A stretch of 19,392 nt of DNA. Origin: an uncultured Ideonella sp. Lineage in GTDB: Bacteria > Pseudomonadota > Gammaproteobacteria > Burkholderiales > Burkholderiaceae. The number at the start of each line of letters is the position of its first letter. Position 1 is the first letter of the stretch. A model generated the notes under the pieces. It saw nothing but the letters and a program-made list of their open reading frames with translations, searched no databases and was not told the DNA's origin. Made by a program: the position numbers and the translations under genes. Below are positions 11,824-19,392 of the stretch, in pieces. The stretch is taken from positions 1 to 19,392 of the forward strand of contig CAMLGG010000081.1 of assembly GCA_946479475.1 (NCBI GenBank). The letters run 5' to 3'.

Positions 11824-12855
11824 TTACTGCGCGGCCCAGGAGGCGAAGCGCTTCTCGAGCTCCTCGCCCTGGTCGGCCCAGAACTTCACGTTGAACTGCA
11901 GTGCGTCCTTCGAGTTCGCCGGCGAGGTCGGCAGCAGGCCCAGCGTCTTCGCATCCAGCTTGGCGAGCGCCTTGTTGTTGGTTGGGCCGTAGGAGATGTT
12001 CCTGGCGTACACGGCCTGGGCATCGGGCGACGCGGCGAGCGTGATGTACTTCATCGACAGCTCCTTGTTCGGCGCGCCCTTGGGGATCACCCAGTAATCC
12101 AGGTCGTAGATGCCGCCGGTCCAGCTGATCTTCAGGTTCTTGCCTTCGCGCTGCGCCGCGTCGATGCGGCCGTTGAAGGCGGTGGCCATGACCACGTCGC
12201 CGGCCACCAGGAACTGCGGCGGCTGGGCGCCGGCCTCCCACCACTGGATGTTGGGCTTGAGTTCGCCGAGCTTCTTGAACGCGCGGTCGGCGCCTTCCTT
12301 GGTGGCCAGCACCTTGTAGACATCGGCGCTCTTGACGCCGTCGGCCATCAGCGCGAACTCGAGGTTGTAGCGGGCGCCCTTGCGCATGCCGCGCTTGCCG
12401 GGAAACTTCTTCACGTCCCAGAAGTCGGCCCAGGTGGCGGGGCCGGTCTTGAGCTTGTCGCCGTCGTAGGCCATGACGGTGGACCACACGAAGGCGCCTA
12501 CGGCGCATTCGGTGACGGCCGCGGGCTGGAAGTCCGCCTTGCTGCCCAGCTTGGACCAATCGATCTTCTCGAACAGGCCTTCATCGCAGCCGCGCGCGGC
12601 ATCCGGGCTCTCGACCTCGACCACGTCCCAGCTGACCTTCCTGGCCTCGACCATGGCCTTGATCTTGGCCTGCTCGCCGTTGTATTCCACGGTGACCACC
12701 TTGGTGCCGGTGGACTTCTCGAAGGGCTCGACGTAGGCCTTCTTCTGGGCCGCGCCGTTGGCGCCGCCGAAGTTCACGACGGTCAGCTGGCTCTGGGCCA
12801 GCGCCGGCAGCGCGGCGCCCAGCGCGATCGCGGCCACCAGGGGGGTCTTTTTCAT
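11824..12855 (-). CDS. Periplasmic substrate-binding protein, PotD/PotF-like
   Basis: Captures the substrate in the periplasm and delivers it to the two permeases. 343 residues, with a signal peptide at 1-20 (MKKTPLVAAIALGAALPALA, cut before Gln). The start at 12855 was preferred over the ATG at 12870 because a strong AGGAG lies seven bases before 12855, while nothing precedes 12870. The fold marks of the Pot family are present: LTVVNFGG at the N-terminus, FNGRIDAA near 227-234, and GGIYDLDYWVIP near 247-258. D253 matches the ligand Asp of PotD, but the position of the PotD ligand Trp two residues before it is D251 here. C90 and C117 could form a disulfide. Context suggests GABA or a related omega-amino acid. 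Confidence 0.9.
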   Translation of the reverse strand: MKKTPLVAAIALGAALPALAQSQLTVVNFGGANGAAQKKAYVEPFEKSTGTKVVTVEYNGEQAKIKAMVEARKVSWDVVEVESPDAARGCDEGLFEKIDWSKLGSKADFQPAAVTECAVGAFVWSTVMAYDGDKLKTGPATWADFWDVKKFPGKRGMRKGARYNLEFALMADGVKSADVYKVLATKEGADRAFKKLGELKPNIQWWEAGAQPPQFLVAGDVVMATAFNGRIDAAQREGKNLKISWTGGIYDLDYWVIPKGAPNKELSMKYITLAASPDAQAVYARNISYGPTNNKALAKLDAKTLGLLPTSPANSKDALQFNVKFWADQGEELEKRFASWAAQ

Positions 12856-12859
12856 CGGG

Positions 12860-12870
12860 AGGCTCCTCAT
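12860..12870 (-). promoter_or_regulatory. Ribosome binding site deciding the binding-protein start
   Basis: On the minus strand an AGGAG core lies seven bases before the ATG at 12855. The in-frame ATG at 12870 overlaps this site and has no Shine-Dalgarno of its own, which fixes the start of the binding-protein gene at 12855. Confidence 0.6.
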
Positions 12871-12901
12871 TGGAGGGTTGGGGAAAGCGAAGCTCGCGCG
12901 C

Positions 12902-13981
12902 TCAGGCGTAGATGCGCAGGTAGGGCGTGGGGAAGTGCAGCCAGACCGTCTGGCCGGCCACCGGCTGCTCGCCGCGTGCCAGCGGCAGCTTGACGGTCGC
13001 CTGGGCCTGCCCGGCCACGGCGCAGCGCAGCCGCAGGTGGTCGCCGAAATAGATCACGTCGGTCACGGCGGCCTTGATCACGTTGGCCTCGTTCTCCGGC
13101 GGCGTGAACAAGGCCTCGATGCGCTCGGGCCGCACCGAGGCGACCACCGGCGTGCCGGGCAGCACGTGGTTCACGTTGATGCCGGACAGGCGCTCGCCGG
13201 TGGGCAGCACCAGCTCGCAGGCCTCGCGGTCGGCCTGGGCGGTGGTGCCGGCGAGCAGCGTGCTGTCCCCGACGAAGCCGGCGACGAAGCGGTTGCTCGG
13301 CGTCTCGTAAAGCCTCTCGACCGCGTCGATCTGCTGGATCTCGCCATCGTTGAACACGGCGACGCGGTCGCTCATCGTCAGAGCCTCGCCCTGGTCGTGG
13401 GTGACGTAGACGAAGGTGACGCCGAGCTGGCGGTGCAGCTCCTTCAGCTCGATCTGCATGTGCTCGCGCAGCTGCTTGTCGAGCGCGCCCAGCGGCTCGT
13501 CCATCAGGACCAGCTGGGGCTCAAACACGAGCGCGCGGGCGAGCGCGACGCGCTGCTGCTGCCCGCCCGAGAGCTGCGCGGGGTAGCGCGACTCCTTGCC
13601 CGTCAGCTGGACCATGGCCAGCGCCTTGGCCACGCGCTGGGCGATCTCCGTCTTCGGCACCTTGCGAACCGTCAGCGGATAGGCCACGTTGTCCCCGACC
13701 GTCAGGTGCGGGAACAGCGCGTAGTTCTGGAACACCATGCCGAAGTTGCGCTTGTGCGGCGGCGTGCGCGTGATCGGCGCGCCGTCCAGCAGGATCTCGC
13801 CGGCGGTGGGCGACTCGAAGCCCGCCAGCATCATCAGCGTGGTGGTCTTGCCGGAGCCCGAGGGTCCCAGCAGCGTGAGGAACTCGCCGCGGCGGATGTC
13901 CAGGTCCAGCGAGCGGACGACCAGGCTCAGGCCGTCGTAGGTCTTCTGCACGCCGGTGAAGCGCACCAGGGGTGTCGTCAT
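12902..13981 (-). CDS. ABC importer ATPase, PotA-like
   Basis: Hydrolyses ATP to drive the importer from the cytoplasmic side. 359 residues from the ATG at 13981. Walker A is GPSGSGKTT (39-47), the Q-loop VFQNYALFPH has Q85, the signature is LSGGQQQR (138-145), Walker B is VLMDE (158-162), and the switch His is H195. The C-terminal part (about 235-359) is a TOBE-type regulatory region as in PotA. The frame is open back to 14092; ATGs at 14017 and 14092 are possible, but the extra residues are Pro-rich and unlike the family, and 14092 would overlap gabT. The start has no strong Shine-Dalgarno. A stable hairpin separates it from gabT. Confidence 0.92.
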   Translation of the reverse strand: MTTPLVRFTGVQKTYDGLSLVVRSLDLDIRRGEFLTLLGPSGSGKTTTLMMLAGFESPTAGEILLDGAPITRTPPHKRNFGMVFQNYALFPHLTVGDNVAYPLTVRKVPKTEIAQRVAKALAMVQLTGKESRYPAQLSGGQQQRVALARALVFEPQLVLMDEPLGALDKQLREHMQIELKELHRQLGVTFVYVTHDQGEALTMSDRVAVFNDGEIQQIDAVERLYETPSNRFVAGFVGDSTLLAGTTAQADREACELVLPTGERLSGINVNHVLPGTPVVASVRPERIEALFTPPENEANVIKAAVTDVIYFGDHLRLRCAVAGQAQATVKLPLARGEQPVAGQTVWLHFPTPYLRIYA

Positions 13982-14055
13982 GCTGGAGGGGGGCGGGTGG
14001 GTTTCCGATCGGTGCATGGTCCCACCCACGCAACCCTCGTGCCTCGACGGCGAAA

Positions 14056-14072
14056 GCGGCCCGGCGGGCCGC
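14056..14072 (-). terminator. Intra-operon hairpin after gabT
   Basis: GCGGCCC-GGC-GGGCCGC is a perfect 7-bp stem with a three-base loop. On the minus strand it begins three bases after the gabT stop and is followed by TTTCG. This is a short, weak form of an intrinsic terminator. Because the transporter genes continue on the same strand only about 75 bases later, it probably causes partial termination or blocks 3' decay, raising gabT transcript over the rest. Confidence 0.45.
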
Positions 14073-14075
14073 GCT

Positions 14076-15386
<1,311 letters not shown>

Positions 15387-15530
15387 GGCAGGCTCCTGTG
15401 GTTTCGGCCGCCTCGTGGGCAGCGGTCAAGCTGTCTACTCTAGGGCCGCCGGTCCTGCGGCTACCATGTACAGCTTCGCTCACTTCTACGCGCACTGTGC
15501 TGGGTGCGCAACCTGTACACCCGCCTGGCC
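15387..15530. promoter_or_regulatory. Divergent gabT / regulator control region with candidate operators
   Basis: 144 bases between divergent genes. AAGCTGT (15428-15434) and ACAGCTT (15470-15476) form a perfect 7-bp inverted repeat with centres 42 bp apart, four helical turns. TGTACA palindromes lie at 15467-15472 (inside the right arm) and 15514-15519, 47 bp apart. A possible gabT -10 box TAGAGT (minus, 15442-15437) lies between the arms, and the right arm sits next to where its -35 would be. The other TGTACA is close to the regulator start. This fits a GabR-type activator of gabT that also represses itself, but the operator is inferred. A gabT Shine-Dalgarno (AGGAG, minus) is at about 15393-15397. 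Confidence 0.5.
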
Positions 15531-16919
15531 ATGCTGACTCTCGACCCCGGGGCCGCGATGCCGCTCGTGACCCAGATCGTCCGGCGGCTGGGCCGGCAGA
15601 TCGATGATGGCGTGCTTCGCGAGGGAGCGAAGCTGCCGTCGATCCGCCAGTTCGCGCAGTCGCACCGGGTGAGCGTGTTCACCGTGGTCGAGGCCTATGA
15701 CAGGCTGGTGGCGCAGGGCTACCTGGTCTCGCGCCCGCACTCGGGCTTCTTCGTCCGCCGGCGGGCCGCTTCGGCGTCCGTCCCGCCGCCGCAGGAGCTG
15801 CCCCAGGGCTTCGACTCGGCCTGGTACCTGCGCAGCATCTTCGAGAGCAGGCACCTTTCGGTGAAGGTCGGCTGCGGCTGGCTGCCGGGCGACTGGCTGT
15901 TCGAGGACGGCCTGCGCCGCGGCCTGCGCGCCCTGGCGGCGGACGACGCGGACCTGAGCGGCTACGGCGATCCCAAGGGCTATCCGCCGCTGCGCCAGGC
16001 CATCGTCGAGGCGCTGGCCGAGCACCAGGTGGCCGTCTCCGCGGGCCAGGTGCTGCTGACGCAGGGCTCCAGCCAGGCGCTGGACCTGGCGGTGCGCCGG
16101 CTGGTGAAGCCGGGCGACGCGGTCCTCGTGGACGACCCCGGCTACGCCAACCTGTTGTTCTCCCTGCGCGTGCAGGGGGCCCGGCTGCTGGGCGTGCCGC
16201 GCACGCCGCAGGGCTACGACCTGGTCGCCTTCGAGGCGCTGGTCGCCGAGCACCGACCCAAGGTCTTCTTCACCCAGCCTCGCCTGCAGAGCCCGACCGG
16301 CTCGGTGGCGCCGCTGCCTCAGCTGCACCGGGTGCTGCAGCTGGCGGAGAAGCACGACCTGACGATCGTGGAGAACGACATCTACGTCGAGCTCGATCCG
16401 CAACCGCGGCCCAGCCTGGCGAGCCTGGACCAGCTGACCCGCGTGATCCACATCGGCAGCTACTCCAAGACCATCTCGCCCAACATCCGCGTCGGCTACC
16501 TCGCGGCGCATCCGGACCTGCTGGAGGACCTGGCACAGCTGAAGATGATCTCGGGCCTGACCTCGGCCGAGCTGAGCGAGCGCCTGGCGCTTTCGGCCCT
16601 GCAGGACGGCCGCCGGCGCAAGCACCTCAAGGGCCTGCGCGAGCGCCTGGCCGAGGCGCACCAGGCCGTGGGCGGGCGCCTGGCGGCGCTGGGCTTCGAG
16701 CTCTTCGCCGAGCCCGGAGCCGGCATGTTCCTCTGGGCCCGGCACCCGAAACTGCAGGATCCGCCCGCCCTGGCCAACCGGGCGGCCGAGCAGGACATCA
16801 TGCTCGGGCCGGGGCACCTGTTCCGCGCAGGGCTGGAGCCCACCGAGTGGATGCGCTTCAACGTGGCGTTCGCGGGAGATGAACGCCTGTACGGCTTCCT
16901 GCGCGCCGAACTGGGATAA
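15531..16919 (+). CDS. gabR: MocR/GabR-like regulator: GntR winged helix fused to aminotransferase fold
   Basis: Predicted PLP- and GABA-responsive transcription factor. 462 residues from the ATG at 15531. Residues 11-77 are a GntR winged helix (REGAKLPSIRQFAQSHRVSVFTV region). Residues about 100-462 are a fold type I aminotransferase domain: GYGDPKGYPPLR (143-154), SPTG near 257, ENDIY with D283 and Y285, and K313 in SYSKTISPN as the PLP Lys. In this family the domain acts as a sensor rather than an enzyme. Divergent placement from gabT in an operon with gabD supports the GabR role. A GTG at 15504 would add nine residues; neither start has a clear Shine-Dalgarno. The symbol is by analogy; the sequence alone does not separate it from other MocR subgroups. 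Confidence 0.85.
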   Translation: MLTLDPGAAMPLVTQIVRRLGRQIDDGVLREGAKLPSIRQFAQSHRVSVFTVVEAYDRLVAQGYLVSRPHSGFFVRRRAASASVPPPQELPQGFDSAWYLRSIFESRHLSVKVGCGWLPGDWLFEDGLRRGLRALAADDADLSGYGDPKGYPPLRQAIVEALAEHQVAVSAGQVLLTQGSSQALDLAVRRLVKPGDAVLVDDPGYANLLFSLRVQGARLLGVPRTPQGYDLVAFEALVAEHRPKVFFTQPRLQSPTGSVAPLPQLHRVLQLAEKHDLTIVENDIYVELDPQPRPSLASLDQLTRVIHIGSYSKTISPNIRVGYLAAHPDLLEDLAQLKMISGLTSAELSERLALSALQDGRRRKHLKGLRERLAEAHQAVGGRLAALGFELFAEPGAGMFLWARHPKLQDPPALANRAAEQDIMLGPGHLFRAGLEPTEWMRFNVAFAGDERLYGFLRAELG

Positions 16920-16920
16920 T
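16915..16920 (+). promoter_or_regulatory. alaS: Possible alaS -10 box
   Basis: GATAAT overlaps the stop codon of the regulator gene and differs from the consensus -10 at one base, unusual in this GC-rich DNA. It would give an alaS leader of about 50 bases. No good -35 was seen. A 6-bp inverted repeat TGGCGT / ACGCCA (16939-16944, 16951-16956) lies within that leader. Confidence 0.4.
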
Positions 16921-16976
16921 TCCAGGTCCACCTTTTCTTGGCGTCACCGCACGCCAGTGCAGCGAGAAAGCCCCGG

Positions 16977-19392
16977 ATGAAAGCCTCCGAGATCCGCCAG
17001 ACCTTCCTGAAGTTCTTCGAATCGAAAGGCCACGCCATCGTCGCCTCCAGCCCGGTCGTGCCGGGCGACGACCCGACGCTGCTGTTCACCAACGCCGGGA
17101 TGAACCAGTTCAAGGACGTCTTCCTCGGCTTCGACAAGCGGCCTTACAGCCGGGCGACCACCGCGCAGAAGTGCATCCGCGCCGGCGGCAAGCACAACGA
17201 CCTCGACAACGTGGGCTACACCGCGCGCCACCACACGTTCTTCGAGATGCTGGGCAACTTCTCGTTCGGCGACTACTTCAAGCACGACGCCATCGTCTAC
17301 GCCTGGGAGCTGCTGACCGAGCACTTCAAGCTTCCCAAGGACAAGCTCTGGGTCACCGTCTACCAGGAGGACGACGAGGCCTACGACATCTGGAGCAAGG
17401 TCATCGGCATCCCGGCCGAGCGCATCGTGCGCATCGGCGACAACAAGGGCGCCCGCTACGCCAGCGACAACTTCTGGATGATGGGCGACACGGGTCCCTG
17501 CGGCCCCTGCACCGAGATCTTCTTCGACCACGGCCCCGAGATCCCCGGCGGCCCCCCGGGCAGCCCGGAGGAAGACGGCGACCGCTACATCGAGATCTGG
17601 AACAACGTCTTCATGCAGTTCAACCGCACCGAAGACGGCGTCATGCACAAGCTGCCCAAGCCCAGCGTCGATACCGGCATGGGCCTGGAGCGCATCGCTG
17701 CGGTGCTGCAGGGTGTCCACTCCAACTACGAGATCGACCTCTTTCAAGGCCTCATCGGGGCTGCTCGCCGAGAGCTTTGGGCGATCGCCAAGGACGACTC
17801 ATTTGCAGCTCCGCTAAGCGATCCTTCGTTCGACTCGCCGTCTCTTCGAGTGATCGCAGACCACATCCGGGCCTGCACTTTCACGATAGTGGACGGTGTT
17901 ATTCCCGGGAACGCGGGACGCGGTTACGTGCTGCGGCGTATCGCGCGCCGTGCGATCCGGCATGGGTACAAGCTGGGCGCCCGCAAGCCGTTCTTTTACA
18001 GGCTGGTGCCGGCGCTGGTGGAGCAGATGGGCGAGGCCTATCCAGAGTTGCGCGCCGGCGCGGCCCGGGCCACCGAGGTCCTGAAGCAGGAAGAAGAGCG
18101 CTTCTTCCAGACCATCGAGCGCGGCATGGAGATCCTGGAGACGGCGCTGGCGGCCCAGCCGGCAGTGCTCGACGGCGACACCGCGTTCAAGCTGCACGAC
18201 ACCTACGGTTTCCCGGTCGACCTGACCGCCGACGTCTGCCGCGAGCGCGGCGTGAAGGTCGACGAGGCCCGGTTCCACACGCTGCTGGAAGAGCAGAAGC
18301 AGCGTGCCCGCGAGGCCGGCAAGTTCAAGATGGCCCAGGGCCTGGAGTACCAGGGCACGCCGACCACCTTCCACGGCTACGAAGCGCTGGTGCATGAGGG
18401 CGCGAAGGTCGCGGCCGTCTACGTGGATGGCAGCCCGGTCGAAGTGGCGCGGGCCGGCGACAATGCGGTGGTCGTGCTCGACCACACGCCTTTCTATGCC
18501 GAGAGCGGCGGCCAGGTCGGTGACGCCGGCGAGCTCCGCAATGCCACGACCCGCGTGGTCGTCGACGACACGCTGAAGATCCAGGCCGACGTGTTCGGCC
18601 ACCACGGCCACGTCGTCGAAGGCGAGGTGCGCGTCGGCGACGTCTTCTCCGCCAAGGTCGACGCCGAGCGCCGCGCGAGGACGGTGCGCAACCACAGCGC
18701 AACCCACCTGATGCACAAGGCGCTGCGCGAAGTGCTGGGCGCCCACGTGCAGCAGAAGGGCTCGCTGGTCAACGCCGACCGCACCCGCTTCGACTTCGCC
18801 CACACCGGCCCGCTGACCGACGAGCAGATCGCCAAGGTCGAGGCCATCGTCAACGCCGAGATCCTGGCCAACGCCGGCGCTTCAGCCCAGGTGATGGCGC
18901 TGGACGACGCGCAAAAGAGCGGCGCGATGATGCTCTTCGGCGAGAAGTACGGCGACACGGTGCGCGTGCTCAGCATCGGCTCGAGCAAGGAGCTGTGCGG
19001 CGGCACGCACGTGGAGCGCACGGGCGACATCGGCCTGTTCAAGATCGTCGCCGAGGGCGGCGTGGCCGCGGGCATCCGGCGCGTCGAGGCCGTGACCGGC
19101 GAGAACGCGCTGGCCTACCTGCGCAGCCTGGAGAACACGGTCAACGGCCTGGCCGGCTCGCTCAAGGTCGCGCCCGCCGAGGTGCCGGCCCGCGTGGCGA
19201 GCGTGCTGGACCAGGTCCGCGCTCTCGAGAAGGAGGTCGCGGCGCTCAAGGGCAAGCTCGCCTCCGCCCAGGGCGATGAGCTGCTCTCGCAGGCCGTCGA
19301 CGTCAAGGGCATCAAGGTGCTGGCGGCAACCCTGGAAGGCGCCGACGCCAAGGCCCTGCGCGAGACCATGGACAAGCTCAAGGACAAGCTCA
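16977..19392 (+). CDS. alaS: Alanyl-tRNA synthetase, 3' end beyond window
   Basis: Charges tRNA-Ala in the cytoplasm. 805 codons are visible and the frame is open to the window edge; the family is about 870-880 residues, so some 70 are missing. The class II catalytic core begins at [19 protein letters not shown] and includes the TNAGM and GDTGPCGPC stretches. The editing domain zinc residues are H573 and H577 (HSATH) and C674 and H678 (CGGTH). A coiled segment near 745-765 begins the C-Ala part. Residues 255-321 (17739-17939) are encoded with much more A/T at third positions than the rest, and this part appears about 13 residues longer than the E. coli enzyme. The frame stays open through it. 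It lies 57 bases after the regulator gene. Confidence 0.96.
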   Translation, partial: MKASEIRQTFLKFFESKGHAIVASSPVVPGDDPTLLFTNAGMNQFKDVFLGFDKRPYSRATTAQKCIRAGGKHNDLDNVGYTARHHTFFEMLGNFSFGDYFKHDAIVYAWELLTEHFKLPKDKLWVTVYQEDDEAYDIWSKVIGIPAERIVRIGDNKGARYASDNFWMMGDTGPCGPCTEIFFDHGPEIPGGPPGSPEEDGDRYIEIWNNVFMQFNRTEDGVMHKLPKPSVDTGMGLERIAAVLQGVHSNYEIDLFQGLIGAARRELWAIAKDDSFAAPLSDPSFDSPSLRVIADHIRACTFTIVDGVIPGNAGRGYVLRRIARRAIRHGYKLGARKPFFYRLVPALVEQMGEAYPELRAGAARATEVLKQEEERFFQTIERGMEILETALAAQPAVLDGDTAFKLHDTYGFPVDLTADVCRERGVKVDEARFHTLLEEQKQRAREAGKFKMAQGLEYQGTPTTFHGYEALVHEGAKVAAVYVDGSPVEVARAGDNAVVVLDHTPFYAESGGQVGDAGELRNATTRVVVDDTLKIQADVFGHHGHVVEGEVRVGDVFSAKVDAERRARTVRNHSATHLMHKALREVLGAHVQQKGSLVNADRTRFDFAHTGPLTDEQIAKVEAIVNAEILANAGASAQVMALDDAQKSGAMMLFGEKYGDTVRVLSIGSSKELCGGTHVERTGDIGLFKIVAEGGVAAGIRRVEAVTGENALAYLRSLENTVNGLAGSLKVAPAEVPARVASVLDQVRALEKEVAALKGKLASAQGDELLSQAVDVKGIKVLAATLEGADAKALRETMDKLKDKL

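Noticed and set aside
15424..15429. TTGACC on the minus strand as a -35 box for gabT
   Set aside because: Seventeen bases further on there is only CGAAAC, a poor -10, and a start there would be very close to the ribosome binding site.
15486..16931. A 481-codon minus-strand frame opposite the MocR regulator
   Set aside because: Shadow of a gene with clear winged-helix and PLP-fold motifs.
17739..17939. Frameshift or sequencing error in alaS
   Set aside because: The frame is continuous and the patch still encodes conserved AlaRS text such as VIADHIRA and GRGYVLRRI, so composition rather than a frame error explains it.

Overview
The window is 19.4 kb of very GC-rich, densely coding DNA with strong G/C preference at third codon positions. 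The gene set (a DUF2782 / APH-type homoserine kinase / BPSS1780-type cluster beside polA, and a MocR-regulated gab cluster) looks like a betaproteobacterium of the order Burkholderiales. I cannot name a genus. No tRNA, rRNA, insertion sequence, phage gene or CRISPR array was seen, and no gene-free stretch exceeds 300 bases. The longest gaps are 15387-15530, 6048-6185 and 3173-3284.

Region 1 (1-7100), housekeeping and signalling. The 3' part of a membrane diguanylate cyclase (plus) meets a minus-strand operon of DUF2782 protein, homoserine kinase and a BPSS1780-type membrane protein. polA is divergent from that operon. It is followed on the plus strand by a protein with a receiver-like N-terminus and a degenerate GGDEF domain that keeps a c-di-GMP I-site. 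The window therefore holds one apparently active cyclase and one apparent c-di-GMP receptor of the same fold.

Region 2 (7112-16919), a GABA-type catabolic module. A MocR/GabR-like regulator (plus) is divergent from a minus-strand operon in the order: 4-aminobutyrate aminotransferase, then a four-gene Pot-family ABC importer (ATPase, binding protein, two permeases), then succinate-semialdehyde dehydrogenase, then a secreted delta-60-repeat protein whose GTG start overlaps the dehydrogenase stop. The inferred path is uptake of an omega-amino acid (probably GABA), transamination to succinate semialdehyde, and NAD(P)-dependent oxidation to succinate, with the regulator sensing the amino acid through PLP. 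The regulator-gabT intergenic region holds a spaced inverted repeat and two TGTACA palindromes that are good operator candidates.

Region 3 (16977-19392). alaS, open at the right edge of the window. A patch of about 200-300 bp inside it has markedly different codon use, as if replaced by recombination.

The points most worth a second look are the gab/ABC module with its operator candidates, the secreted delta-60 protein at its tail, the I-site-only GGDEF protein, the large periplasmic insertion in the PotB-like permease, and the mosaic patch in alaS.
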